This document shows, piece after piece, positions 20,271-32,989 of a DNA stretch of 64,000 bases. Positions within the stretch are counted from its first letter, which is position 1. Each line of letters opens with the position of its first letter. The notes beneath the pieces are model-generated. The model was given only the letters and a program-made list of their open reading frames with translations. It searched no databases and was not told the DNA's origin. Source of the stretch: Adiantum capillus-veneris (lineage: Eukaryota; Streptophyta; Polypodiopsida; Polypodiales; Pteridaceae); NCBI GenBank assembly GCA_014529385.2, contig CM043948.1, positions 19,710,951 to 19,774,950 on the forward strand, given 5' to 3'. A program made the translations under genes and the position numbers.

Positions 20271-22800
20271 GAGGGCCTTTATTTTCTATGCGATTGTGGA
20301 GGTAATTAACATTTTACCAAATAGATGCATGCCATGTGTGCAAGAATGGTGGGTGTGTAAGAGAGGTGTCTGAGTGGTCAAAGGATGCACTTTTCCCTCA
20401 AAAAAGAGGGTGGACAACTTCATGATTTTTGGACTTTCGTAACTCCTACATATGGACTCCAATTTGAGTGGAGATTATAGATCTATAATCTACACGTCGA
20501 GCTCTTTCTGTAGATATGCTACATGATATGGTTTTACATGTTAGATTTTAAATTTCATTTTGGGGGGAAATTTGAATTCAAATAAACTAGCCATTTTGCC
20601 TGTTTGAATTCAAAAGTTGTCCTTTTATTTCTTTATTCATACTAGAGGTTTGACTCTTTTAAACTTCCAAATAAAGAGGCACTCCTAGACTCAATTCTAA
20701 TCCTAATGGATGTATTCCATATCAACCTTCTAAAGCCTTACATCACTAATCCCAATCATGCTTTGAATGACAAACAAATTGTAATGCAAAGGCAAGGAAT
20801 GCTTGAAATTCAACCATATTAAATCCTTGAAACCAGAGAAAGAACCCTTATAAATAGAGTAATTAGAGAAAATATGGTAGAGTGGAAAGACTATACCCCA
20901 TGGAAGATGCTACTTAGGAACACAAAACCTTATAAATAGATTAATCAAAGAACTCTTAGAAATAGAGTAGTTCAGACAACATTTGGTGAAGTGGAATCCC
21001 ATGGAAGATTCTACTTGGGAAGACAAAGTCTCTCTTTTCAAAAAAATCCCAACTTTGATTGCGATGAGGACATCTCAAGTTCTTAAGTTGGGTGATTGTA
21101 AGGTTCCTAGTTTTTTTGCAATAAAGAAAAGGTATACAAAGCTAATTAAAGAGTTTTGAATCTGCAAACGAGTAAACTTCACTAAAAATAGTTGTAATTG
21201 GACTTTTAGAATCTTAAGCATAGCTTTACTTCAGCCAAAAAAAAATTTGAATCGAATTTTGTCCAAATTCGACCCTCGAGTTCTTGCTGAAGGTTATAAT
21301 GGTCACTTTAATCAAATAAATAATTGGAAACCTTGGATTATTAAACCACATGGGTTCTTCTCAAGGCCTACCAGATATTTCCAATTGAAGTAGTACAATG
21401 AACTGAAGCTATAAATTTTGAACAATCAATCTGGGCAAGTGCTAGGGGGCGATATTTTAGACAAGCCAAAGACTAAAACAATAGTAGAGAGCACCAAGGG
21501 AAGATAGGGGGATGCTTGCAAAGCCTGGAGCTGCTAAATATAGGCCTTGCTTGCTAGGAAAACTATCCTCTCTAGCTTAATGAGATTCTATCCAAAAATC
21601 CCTAGAGTGAGTGAGATAAAAATTATTCTGCTCACAAAGTCTCTAGAAGAAATAAGAAGTTACTTACTCTACTATCTAGTACCAAAATTCATAAGTTGGT
21701 CTCATAAAAAATTACTAAAGGCCAACCAACCTAGTTGAACTATTGAAGACTACAAGAACCTAAAGACAAGTAGTTCAATGAGGATTACACATTAGAATCC
21801 CTAGCGGGTGCCATGAATACCTATAGAGGCATCTTAGAAATAGCATGTGTTGATAAAGATTGACAAGATGATGCTTACATCTTTGAAAACTTTTCACAAA
21901 GCATAGCCACCCAATGCTTTATGGATCTCTTTTTAGAAGTAAGAAAAGGCCTTTGCTACGACCTATCCAGGCTACCAAGACTAATGAAATCCTTATGGAT
22001 TCTCCGCTCAAGTGATTTTTTTACCATCTTTTTTCATGCAAACCTTTGAGGAAGCTTTCTACATAGGATTATTCATCTTGAGGATATGAGTATTGGGAGC
22101 AATGTTGAAGAAATTTTCCAAGCTAAACATCATCTCATGCCACAAAAAAAACAAAAACTTCATACTATGCCATTGGGTCAACCTAGACGTGCTTGTATCA
22201 CATCAACAACCGTGGACCTTGGGCATCATCTCACCCATTAGCCCTAATAGCTTGTGCTTTATACTATTGGGTCAAAAATTTCTTGATATGGACTTGTATA
22301 GTCATACCTAACTCTATTTTGCCAGTGTGGCTCAAGTGTAGTCGAGAAGGACTTTCATTGACATGTTGCAAATTCTTCAAGATTTTTACACCATGTTGGT
22401 TGTATCTTCAAGATTAGTCTTTTGAATTCCATTTTTTTGTCAATCACTCATGGCCATTTATTATTAAGTTTGAACCTTTTAATTAAAAATATAAAGAAAA
22501 ATAGAAAAACTCAGCCAAACATTATCAAACACACTCTAAAAAAAAAAAGTTGACCTAATAACATTGTGAAAGCATCTTTTTGGTGGATTGTGACATTTTA
22601 CCATTGTCTCATACCTTGGATTTGGTCTCCATATCCTTGATCAGACTTAATGTACGTACACAAGGCTGGAAAAAATCAAATTCAAAACTCAAAAAGTTGG
22701 TAGTTTGGTGCCAAAAACAATACTTGTCTCTATTTGTTTTTACTTAAATTGGATCTACAATTGGAATCTCTCCCCTATCCTAATGGGAGTCCTTTTGGAT
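20271..22800. other. Unassigned retroelement-like DNA
   Basis: AT-rich sequence with weak open frames and no diagnostic motif. A segment near 21860-22050 has a run of translatable codons suggestive of a decayed coding region, but I cannot name it. The beginning may include the 3' LTR of the gypsy element just described; no direct repeat of the 14.1-15.0 kb region was found. Confidence 0.35.
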
Positions 22801-23592
22801 GTTAGTAAGTTGTTAGGGGTAGTGTAGTGAATGGGTTGAAACATTGTGTCTCTTTGAACCCTTAGTGTCTCTACCATGCAAGTGAAGCCAATGCAATTCA
22901 TAGCATATGCAGTGCAAAAGCAGGTTCTTGAGTATTTTTCTTAGAGGTGTTTGATAATGAGGCCTTCTATTCATTTTTTGCCTTCTAAAGATCAAATTTT
23001 GCAAGTTTAGTTCTCTCTCCTTGATGGTTAGTCTAGGTTGTTGTATTGTTGGAATTCTTGCTTTAGGCTTCCATCCCTTAGTTGGTTTAGATGGTTGATG
23101 GTGGGTTGTAAGCTTTAGCTCTGTATTATGTATCATGGGAGTGACTGTAAGTTGGCCCAATCTTAGTTTTGTCTCCTTCTTTCTCCATACCATCTTGGCA
23201 TGGGTCGGATTACGCTTGGATGTTATTTAAGATTGTTGTGATCTCTATAATTATGTCTCAACTAATGATCCTTATGTATCCAAACATACCTAAACTAGTT
23301 TTGTGGATGTGGCTTCTTCATAGTTGTACGTATCCAAACATATCTTGAATTTTCTTGTAGTCATTTCTTAGGTACCCAAGTTTTTTTGGTTCCTTGCATG
23401 CATATTCTTGCAGGTTGTTGTAGATTTTGGGAATTTTGGTAGTGGGATTTCTTCTGAGCTACTAATTGGAAGGAAAATCACTCTAACAAGAAGGTATTTT
23501 CTTGTAGTCATCCTAAGTTCTAATTGTTAAGGAATTATCCTCCCAAACGGTATTGCATTGTATGTCCATATCCACGGGGTTCCTAAGATGAT
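22801..23592. other. No recognised feature
   Basis: Contains a 126-codon minus-strand open frame at 22813-23193, rich in Lys, Arg and Pro, without recognisable motifs. It lies downstream (minus sense) of the protease-like fragment and could be decayed retroelement sequence. Confidence 0.3.
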
Positions 23593-23967
23593 CTATTTTT
23601 TGAGATCAAAACCTAGAAATAAATAAAATTGATGCTGACAAACAATTCCATCCACTATGGTATCTATCTGAGCTCTTCCCAACGTTTCTAAGAAGGATTT
23701 GTTGGAGGTCTTCAAATTAAGGTGCAATGTTTTCATCATCTTTGTGTGCATCTTGACAAAGGTAGAATATTTACTTACATTTCCACGAGCTCCTATATTC
23801 ACTAATGCTCCTTCCATATAACCCATGAAGACCATATTAGGTAAAGTGGGAAAATCCCAATTCCCAGGTTGGACAACTTTCAATATATCATGTATAGAAT
23901 ATAGAGATTTTGTCAAAAATTTGAGTTTTCTTAAGGTCTCATTCCACTTTATGCACATACAATACAC
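23593..23967 (-). pseudogene. Retropepsin-like fragment of a gypsy element
   Basis: The translation includes GALVNIGARGNVSKYSTF, LHLNLKTSNKSFLETLG and IDTIVDGIVCQHQFYLF. This pattern (active-site loop, NL-T-N block, then an I-V-G-x-x-QFY strand) matches plant gypsy aspartic proteases, but the active-site DTGA has become NIGA, so the catalytic aspartate is lost. No other domains adjoin it. It is a small decayed fragment; family assignment is by pattern only. Confidence 0.5.
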
Positions 23968-24099
23968 AATGAAAACAACTAAAATATCATGGTTTCAATC
24001 AATTGGATTATTAGGAGAGGAGTATATTGCATCCATTATCGTTGTCTATGTTCTACTGTCCTACCTACAACTTATCTCAACATGGAGAGCTTGGTTTCT

Positions 24100-25790
24100 A
24101 GATCCACCACTTGTCCAAGTTAATGTAAAAGTGACTCAAGGTTCACAACTTGTGAAAGCAAGGATCCATTGAGGAATACAATCCACTTGGCTATTCTTCC
24201 TTAATTTATTGCATGTGACATTTAAGCAAGGTCCACTTCTAATCTATAACTTCTTAATTTGAGGCATGGGGCATACATAAAATATGTAGCATATGCTCTA
24301 TTGCCTCATAGGAAGGTTGGTTTCAAGGTGCACTTATCCATGCTAGCCTATCTTGGAGAAATGATGGAGCTTGCTTCTCTCCTTGTTTCAATGGAGACTA
24401 GCTTGGACAAGTGGTGGACCTTTGCTTCTCTCTATGTTTCAATAGAGTTAGCTTGGACAAGTGGTGATCTTGGAACAAAACCCCCATGTAAAACATATCA
24501 TGGGTATTCCAAGTGATTAGAAAGATTACCATTTAAGATATAACCTTATAGGTTGGACAACTAGATCTTGGCTTGGAGAAATGGTGGACCTTTGATTCTC
24601 TCCATGTTTCAATGGAGTCTATCTTGGAGAAATGGTGGAGCTTGCTTCTGTCCATGTTTCAATGGAGCCTAGCTTGAATAGTTGGTGGACCTTTGCTTCT
24701 CTCTATGTTTCAATAGAGTTAGCTTAGACACGTGGTGGATCTTCAAAATAAACCAACTACTATCAATGTTGCCTAGCTTGGACAAGTGGTGGAGTGTTTC
24801 TCTACTCCATGTTTCAATGGATCTTAGCTTGGACAAGTGTTGGACCTTAAAACAAAAACCCCATGTACAACATAGAATGGATTTTCTAGATTTCAATGGA
24901 GTCTAGATTTAACAAATGGTGGAGCTTGTCTTCATCCATGTTTCAATGAAACTAGCTTGGACAAGTGGTGGACCTTGTAACAAACCCTCCCATGTACAAC
25001 ATATCATTGGTTTTCTAAGTGATGGGAAGGAATACCATTCAAGATATAAACTTATAGCTTGGATAAGTAGTTGACTTTAAAACCAAATTCATCATAATAC
25101 AATGAAATACAGGTCAGCCAATTCCTAAATCTTGAGACCAAACCTCCCATGCTATTAGAGATAATATATTGGATAAGTGGTGGACCTTCTATTATTTTCC
25201 CATGCCTAGTTTAGACAACCGGTACACTTCGCAGCTATAAAGGTTGGACGAGTTGTGGAGCCTTGTTTCTATCCATGTTTTAATGGATCCTAGCTTGGAC
25301 AAGTGGTGGACCTTGGAAAAAAGTTTTCATGTACAACATATATGAGGTTTTCCATGTTTTAATGGAACCTATCTTGGACAAATGGTGAAGCTTTCTTCTC
25401 TCCATGTTGATTTTGGAACTACCTTAGACAAGTGGTGGAGCTTTTCTTTTCTACGCTTCATAATACAATGAAGTATATGTTGGTTACATGGTGAATCTTA
25501 AGGCCAAACCTCCCATTTTACTAGAGATGATAGGTTGGACAAGTGGATCAACCTTCTATCATTTCTCCATGACTATATTGGACAATTAGTAGACATAACA
25601 TCTCTCTATGTTGTTTAGAGATGAGCTTGGACAAGTGATGGACCCTGCTTCTCTCTTCCCTTGGTTTACTAGTTTGAAGACTCAGTATATATACTTTCTT
25701 AGATCTATCTTGAACAAGTGGTGGACCTTGCATCCACAATCTTAATTCAATACAAAAAAGTATATGAAAAAATAACATAGGAATCTTGGT
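24100..25790 (-). repeat. Satellite copies in inverted orientation
   Basis: The reverse complement carries many copies of the core AAGGTCCACCACTTGTCC and its companion CCATTGAAACATGGAGAG. The stretch 24300-24560, read on the minus strand, matches a whole 32-42 kb satellite monomer in order, including the CACCACTTGTCCAACCTATA and CATGGGGGTTT landmarks, with more divergence. One forward core lies at 24105-24122. These copies sit downstream of the SET exon, pointing opposite to those upstream. Confidence 0.85.
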
Positions 25791-26113
25791 TTGAAGGTCA
25801 AGCAATTAGGTTCCAAATGCACATAATAATATATTTTCCACCCATATTAAAAGAAAGTTAAATATGTTATTACCAAATTGACAAAGGTAACGTCCAAGAA
25901 TTATATCTTTCCATCTTGTCAGATCTAAATCTTCATCAAGGCGACATGCATGTATACATCAAGACAACACACAAAGCATAAGAGCACTCTAGATTCTCAT
26001 TGAGCATAAACTAAACAATAATCAAATGTTATCTTTACTTGAGATTTCATCTATGAAAAATGAAAATGATGCATGTACTTGAGATTTCCATCCATGTACA
26101 ATACTTTACAATG
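25791..26113. other. 3' flank of the SET exon
   Basis: About 320 bp of AT-rich DNA between the inverted satellite copies and the stop codon of the SET-like exon. On the minus strand this is where the 3' UTR and poly(A) site would lie. No clear signal was identified. Confidence 0.4.
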
Positions 26114-26670
26114 TCAAGTAAAGTTATAGTCAGCAAACAAGTCTTCTCCTGCTTCAACTTGACAAATAGTCTCAATGCATACATGGCCATATTCTTCTGA
26201 CTTGATGTGTGAAGAGGTGCATTTATGCCAAGGTGGAAAATTTGGATCAAATGTATAGCGTACGTTGGGACAGACATTTGTACTGTGAGAACTATTTATA
26301 TAGCCCGACACGTTTCCTTCTTCTACACAACCAATAATGTATGATTGATCTTCCTCTTCTTCTATGTTTGGATCCTCTAGAAGAGAATATTTATAAGCTC
26401 TTGGAAATATTTTGCATATCTTTTTCCAGTCTTGAAATCTATACTTATGCCCTCCATAGTTTAGAATAGTCAAACCACTTTCCAGGGTAGTATGCACAAA
26501 TAGCCCATAACCAGCTCCTTCAATACATGAAAGTCGCACTTCAAAATCCACACCGTTAATATGGAAAATTACATCTTTGGGAATAGGAAAAGTTGGTGTC
26601 CCAAAAGGATCTTCATGCCAATCATAGTGTGAAATACATCTAGTTTTTATATCACTTAACTCCTTTATGT
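26114..26670 (-). CDS. SET-like terminal exon of the ParB/SET gene
   Basis: A strong acceptor (TTTTTGCAG) lies at 26671-26679 and the exon runs open to TGA at 26114-26116. It is entered in phase with the donor at 29268: the joined codon keeps the frame. It encodes about 185 residues. GAGYGLFVHTTLESG matches the GxG start of SET domains and VEAGEDLFADYNF matches the C-terminal DY strand. Between them, NSSHSTNVCPNV occupies the place of the usual NHSxxPN motif. No cysteine-rich post-SET follows, so it resembles minimal SET proteins. SET domains methylate protein lysines; with the altered central motif, activity is uncertain. No internal stops. Confidence 0.7.
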
Positions 26671-29267
26671 CTGCAAAAAGAAGAAAATATTATGCATAAA
26701 ATAATGACAATATCAAAGAAAGATATCATTATTTTATAGTCCAATAGGTCCATTGTATGGAAGACTTAGAGTGCCTCTTACATGGTGCCTCCAAGGTTTC
26801 CAAAAAATAAAATCATTGGAAAAAAAAGGCCACTGTGTCTCCAATCTATTGCCCATTTGAAGCATAGAGAGAACCAAGGTCCACCACTTGTCCAAGCTAG
26901 ACATGGAGCATTGCCACAAGATCCAACACTTATCCAAGAACCCTATAGTATATGTGGTAACATGGGATGCATTGATGCAACAAAAGTAGTCTAGCCTCCT
27001 CATCCATCTCTTTTTTCTTGTAGCCTAGAGGGATTAGTTTCAAGGTCTATCACTAGTCAAAAACTACACATAGAACATTGATACAAGGTTCCACCACATG
27101 TGAAACCTATCATCTCTAGTAGCATGGATGGTTTGATTTCAAGGTTCATCGCGTGTCCTACCTATACTCTATTGTAGCATATAGATTCTGGTTTGGTGGT
27201 ACTACACTTGTCCAAACTTGGCTTGTTGTTGATATCTGGAGGTAATCAAGGGTCCTCCACTTGTCCAAGTTAGGCATATAAAACAATTGCAAGGTCCACC
27301 ATGTGTACAACATATGATTGATTATAGCATGCATGGTCTTATTGCATGGGCAACCATCTTCTCTCCAACATGTGTCCAACCTCGGCTCCATTGAAGCATG
27401 GAGAGAAGCAAGGTCCACCACTTATCAAAGCTATTATTTTCTCCCAGTGCTTTCAAAACCCATAATACGTTGTACATGGGGGGGGGGGGGATTCTTGTTT
27501 CAAGGTCCACCACTTGGCTAAGATTGGATCCATTGAAACATAAAGAGAAGCAAGCTCTACCATTTGTCCAAGCTAGGAGCCATTGAAACATGAAAACCCC
27601 ATAATATGTTGTATACGGGGGGTGTTTTTCAAGGTCTACCACTTGTCTAAGCTATGGTCCATTGGAACATGGAGAGAAGCAAAGCTCCACCACTTTTCTA
27701 AGCTAGGATCCATTGAAACATGGAGAGAAGCAAGCTCCATTGTTTGTCTAAGCTAGGCTCCATTGGAACATGGAGAAAACAAGCTCCACCACTTGCCTAT
27801 TATTGCATAGAGATTCTGGTTTGAAGGTCCACCACTTGTCCAACCTTGCCTTCATGTATGGAGATAATCAAGAGTGCAATGCTTCTCTAAGCTAGGGACA
27901 TAAAAGAGTTTCAAGGTCCACTACATATACGATCTATGATGGGTTGTAGCATGGGAGGTTTCATTTTAAGGTTGACCACTTCTCCAGCTCCGCTTGTCCA
28001 ACCTCAGATCCATTGAAGAATGGAGAATAAAGGTGTACCAACTCTCCAAAATAGGCAAGACAATCTCTATAAAACCCATGAATTGTTAATATATGCTATG
28101 CTGTGGAGTTTTGTTTGAAGTTCCACTCCTTATCCAAGCTACAATCCATTGAAGCATGGAACTAAGTAAGATATATCTCTAGTCCAAGATAGGATCCATT
28201 GAAACATAGAGAGAATCAAGGTCCACCACTTGTCCAAGCTATGCATGGGTAATTGATATAAGGACCACTACGTTTTCACCTATACTATGCTCTATCATGG
28301 ATGGTTTCATATCCCACCAATTTTCCAACCTATTTAGTAGGTTGTATTATGGGGGTTTGGTTTCAAGGTACTTCACTTGTCTAAGGTGGGTTCCATTGAA
28401 CCATGGAGAGAAACTATGTCTACCACTTGTCCGAAATATGTTCCTTTAAAACATAAAAACAAGGTCCACCACTTGTCCAAGCTAAATTTTCTCTCCATTG
28501 AAGCATGGAGAGAAACAAGGTCTACCACCTGTCCAAAATATGCTCCATTGAAACATAAAAGCAAGGTCCACCACTTGTCCAAGCTAATATAACAAATGGG
28601 TGTTGGTTACAAGGTGTACCACACTTGACTAAACTAGTCTTCATGCAAGGTCTACCACATGTCCAAGCTATATGAGCTTGTTTTGAAGGTCTACCACACC
28701 TCTTGAAATTAGGATCCATGCAAGGTCCACCTTTTGTCAAGCTATGCATTTAATGAGTACTAAAACTAAGTAAATTGCAGTACTTAAATACCTTTCCAAG
28801 CTCATTAAGATTTTGGTCTCTAAGGCCGGCCACCACCACATGTCTAATCTATGCTCTAATTGATTACTTATGCTAGTTCTCAAAGTCCAAAAATAAGCTC
28901 CCTTCTAGCAAGGTTAGTTTAAATTTAGGCTCGAGCACCTGTCTAAGCTAGGTTCAATTTATGAAGCATCACCATTTAACCATGCTACGATCTAATGTAT
29001 CATATCAAGGGGGTATTGATAAAAGGTCCAAAACTTATTGAGCTCAATCTCTTAAGTAATTAAGTCTTTGTGAGTATTAAATGTTATAGTTTTAGTCTAC
29101 AGATCCACCATTCAAAAACTCAAGTAATTTACTATTTACATTCAAACCTTGAATGCTTGAGACACAAAATACAAACTCAATCAATACTATATAAAGCAAA
29201 ATCTAACATTAAGAGTATCAAATCAGTAACAAGAAACACTAACATGCACAAGAAACTCAAAACATAC
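26671..29267 (-). other. Large intron with scattered satellite copies
   Basis: Inferred from a GTATGT donor (29262-29267) and the TTGCAG acceptor at 26671, with matching phase on both sides. From about 26870 to 28760 it holds many forward copies of the core AAGGTCCACCACTTGTCC with the CATTGAAACATGGAGAG companion, irregularly spaced, plus a poly-G tract near 27480. The copies are more divergent than in the upstream array. No other gene is seen in the intron. Confidence 0.6.
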
Positions 29268-30648
29268 GTGTCTCCATTTCCAAAAAGTCCTCCATTGACA
29301 GAGGATGGTGTTGTTGTTGTTCTTCTTCTCTTTGTGGAGAGCACTCCTCTGTAACAGGCACAATGTCGCCTGATTGCGAAGTGGATTGTTGAAGTCCAGC
29401 CCATTTTTCTATATCTTCATGAGACTTAACAAAGTCTAGCAGCATGGTCTCCACGCTTTTTTCCTCCTCCACACTATCAATTAAGAAGATAACTTCTTTT
29501 TTCTGTTGTATTCCTTCTTGTGCAACCAAGGAGCCATCACCAAAAACATCAACAAGCTTGCGGTCTTCAAAACAATATGTACGAATGTAGTGCTTGACCA
29601 AAGCTCTTTTTTGGGCCTCCAAATATTGCAAATCTGACATATCGTTATCTGCTACTTGAAGAAGAGAACAATCAATTGGCATGGGATGTTCCTCTAATCT
29701 TCTTCTCAGGTCTTCAAATGCATTGCCTTGTCCCAAGAAGGCAATAACTGTTAGGAATTGAATTGCTCCTTTGCAAGGAGCTGATGGAAAGTGATGCAAT
29801 GCACCACAACAATGGTAGCTCAGATTATCTCCCATGGCGTCAAAGGCACATTGCAATTTTGTGAAGTTAGTGAAATCCACAAATGCAAGAAAGACAAATC
29901 CAGGATCTGTTGACCCTCCAGCAATAGCCAAGATCCCATCCAAAGCATTGTTAAATGTCTCCTCACTCCACTTCAAATTGCCTCCAACGTTTTTTGTCAT
30001 ATCTAAAACACATAAGCCAATAGGCACTTTATTATTGAAGTGGCGTATCAAGTAGAGATTGCTTTCCATTTGTAGGCTCACCACATAGATTGACCATGGA
30101 AAATCTCTAGGCTCAGTTTTCTCCTTTTGAAGGTGAATTGCCCATTGCATGTATTTTATTGCTCCATCTGGAAAAGCCATTTTCTTTGTTCCACGCGTCA
30201 AACTAGATCTGATCCATTCCTCGCATAGCATTAAGATTGTTTTATAAAAAACATCATTGATGTTATACATTTTGACCACCTCCTCCCAGTCTTTACATGG
30301 TGAAGACTCATTCAAATTGTTGAAGCCTTCAAGAAGTGCATCTTGAATCAATTTGTCTTGCTTCAACTGCTTGATTCGATCATACATGTCAGTTGCATCA
30401 CCATCCTTTGCACTCTTTGACAGTAAAATCTTCTCATCTCTAATCTCTTCTTGAATAGTCTTTACCTCTGATTCCTCAAGGCCACAAAGGTATCTAAATA
30501 CAGTTGTTGGGGGTTTCTTATTCTCCTCTTCTAGATTTTCAATGATTTTTATCCAGCAATCATAAACTAAATCAGAGTACGTGACCATGTGCGCCTGTTT
30601 AGCAATCCAACTTGCTGCTGCACTCATTCTTGCCAATCGAAGAAAAGC
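29268..30648 (-). CDS. Middle exon of the ParB/SET gene
   Basis: 460 codons without a stop, between a TTTTTAG acceptor at 30649 and a GTATGT donor at 29267. It continues the ParB-side exon in phase 0 (AFLRLARMSAAASW). It contains a helical, charged segment (ILLSKSAKDGDATD), then blocks such as FPWSIYVVSLQMESNLYL, PIGLCVLDMTKNVGG, PGFVFLAFVDFTNF and RKLVDVFGDGSLVAQEG. The last resembles a glycine-containing motif I loop of S-adenosylmethionine methyltransferases and, with the ParB-like part before it, recalls bacterial and phage ParB-DNA methylase proteins. I see no catalytic DPPY or NPPY motif, so this is only a suggestion. The C-terminal tail is rich in Glu, Gln and His. Confidence 0.7.
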
Positions 30649-30732
30649 CTAAAAAGAAATAGAGAAATAATTAAACTATTGAGCAAGATTTGTTAATTAA
30701 ACACTATCAAAAAGACAAAGAAAATAACTTAC

Positions 30733-31925
30733 ATCCCATCCGGCACGAGATGCATGTCCCTCTGCAATTCCACTTGCTGCCTTTGGTGGTCGTCCTGAGA
30801 AGATCCATTGACTCCGTAAATGTCTCAATATTTGGCTGTAAGGTTGCTTGACATACAATGCCTGAGCCTCCTCATTTGCAATGGCAGATATAGCAGTTGC
30901 AACAAATGGAGGAGCATTCACAACAATGCGAGCCTTTCTAAATTTATACATGCTAATCAGTCTTTCAAAGATCTCTTTGTTGTTTTGTTCATTGTGAAGA
31001 AAAACTTTTGCAGCATAGATTGAATGCTGCCCATCAAGAATCCAATAATGATAATCTTTAATTTTTTGCTCCTCTACCTCTTCTACTGCCAAAGGAGTCC
31101 CCTTCTTTGATTTTGCATTTCGAACAGGCATCAAATATGCACATGCTGCAGGCTTGGTCGTACTCCGTGAAAATCCAAATAACACACTTTCAGCGTGTTT
31201 TTTATCCATAATACGTGCATTATAGTGATCAGGAGCAAGCCAACAATTTTGAATAGGGATATCAAATTCCCTATATTGGAAAGGAAAATAATTTATGTAC
31301 TTATTCATTCCACCTGTATCTTTTTCTTGTCCTTTCATGGCCTCAGCTTCTAAAACATCTGGATCCACAATTCTCATCTTTGACATTGAACCCTCTGTTG
31401 ATGAGGATGTCAAAGATGCCTTGTCTACATCCAAAATGGAACTAGTTCGCTTAGCTTCTACTTTCTGCACTTTTGCTTGCTTCTTTGTGGATGGTGGTCG
31501 TGAAGCTTTCACCTTTTTTCGTTGTAGTGTGGCAATGATGGAGCTTTGAAGTTGATCTGCTGTGATATTTGGATTTGATTCTGCAAACTTCCATCCTCGA
31601 GAAAACATTGTCTCTTATTTGTTTCTAGACATGCGCTCCAATGCATATGCTCCTGGAGATAGTTGAAATTCTAGATTCATTGGAACTAGAATGTCAATGC
31701 ATTCCACCTATGGATGACTATCAACTACAGAGACAGATGCTTTCACAACTTGTCCAACATCTTCAAACAAGCTGTCATTCTCCTTTTTGGCAATAAATAG
31801 ATGCACCTTATGAAATTGTGCACCCTCTATACCATGTATGTCCAAATACCATTTCCTAAGATCATTGCAAGTATAGTCAACTGAGACAGCAACCCTTGCA
31901 ACCTGTTTTTTTGGAGCGATCTTTC
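30733..31925 (-). pseudogene. ParB-like exon of the ParB/SET gene, two stops
   Basis: Acceptor TTTGTTTCAG ends at 31926 and donor GTAAGT starts at 30732. The exon is one frame of 397 codons with in-frame TAG (31708-31710) and TAA (31615-31617), each one C-to-T step from a glutamine codon; coding-like sequence (MNLEFQLSPGAYALERMSR) lies between them. A basic Ser/Lys linker follows. Then comes a ParB/sulfiredoxin-like domain: IPIQNCWLAPDHYNARIMDK corresponds to the N-terminal box and WILDGQHSIYAAKVF to the GQHR/GERR box. ParB-fold domains act in DNA partitioning, nuclease or nucleotide-binding roles; its role here is unknown. The exon starts inside a codon, so at least one upstream exon exists, beyond the satellite array. 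Confidence 0.7.
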
Positions 31926-31989
31926 CTGAAACAAAAAAAACCAAATGTTATTTTAACATATACTTTTTTGTAATGGATTAAGTTTGTGT
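31926..31989 (-). other. Acceptor-side end of the upstream intron
   Basis: Pyrimidine-rich on the minus strand directly before the CAG acceptor, as expected for a 3' splice region. The satellite array begins just upstream, so the array lies within, or upstream of, the gene's next intron. Confidence 0.5.
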
Positions 31990-32989
31990 GAATACAAGTT
32001 CCACCACTTGTTCAAGCTAGATCTAAGCAAGTATACATAGTGATCATTTAAGCTAGTAAACTAAGGGAAGGGAGAAGTAAGGTCCACCACTTGTCCAAGC
32101 TCAGCTCTAGACAACATGGAGAAATTCGAGGTCTACTAATTGTCTAATATAGGCTAACTATATTGAAACATAGAGAGAAGCAAAGGTCCACCACTTGTCC
32201 AATCTAGGGTCCATTGAAACATGGAGAGAAGGATGCTCCACCATTTGTCCAAAATAGGCTCCATTGAAACATGAAGAGAAGCAAGATGCACCATGTCTTT
32301 GAGATGCTAGGCTCCATTGAAATACCTTAAACCCATGATATTTTGTATATGTGGGGTTTAAATTCAAGGTCCACCACTTGTCCAACCTATTATCCCTAGT
32401 AGCATGAGTGGTTTGGCCTCAAGATTCACCACTTTTCCACTCTATGTCATTATATTAAGAAGATCTGGGTGTTAAGGTCCACCACTTGTCCAACCTATAA
32501 GGCAATATCTTAAATGGTATTATTTACCACCACTTGGAATGCACATGATGGGTTTTACATAGGGGTATCGTTCCAAGGTCCACCACTTGTCCAAGCTAAC
32601 TCTATTGAAACATAGAGAGAATCAAAGGTCCACCACTTGTCCAAGCTAGGATCCATTGAAACATGGAGAGAAGGATGCTCCACCATTTGTCCAAGCCAGG
32701 TTTGATTGAAACATAAAGAGAAGCAAGCTGCACCATGTCTCCAAAATGCTAGGCTCCATTGAAATATCTTAAACCCATGATATTTCGTACATGGGGGGTT
32801 TACATTCAAGGTCCACCACTTGTCCAAGCTATTATTGCTAGTAGCCTGAGTGGTTTGGTCTCAAGATTCACCACTTTTATTAAGAATATATGGGTGTTAA
32901 GGTCCACCACTTGTCCAACCTATAAGGCTACATCTTAAAGGTTATTCTTTCTTACTACTTGGAGTGACCATGATAGGTTTTACATGGGG

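Noticed and set aside
21547-22417. Several small frames that might be an endogenous pararetrovirus or gag remnant.
   Set aside because: No RT, protease, movement-protein or zinc-finger motif could be read, so no family is claimed.
29257-29404. Short open frames on the plus strand overlapping the ParB/SET exons.
   Set aside because: They are shadows of a long spliced minus-strand coding region with clear domains.
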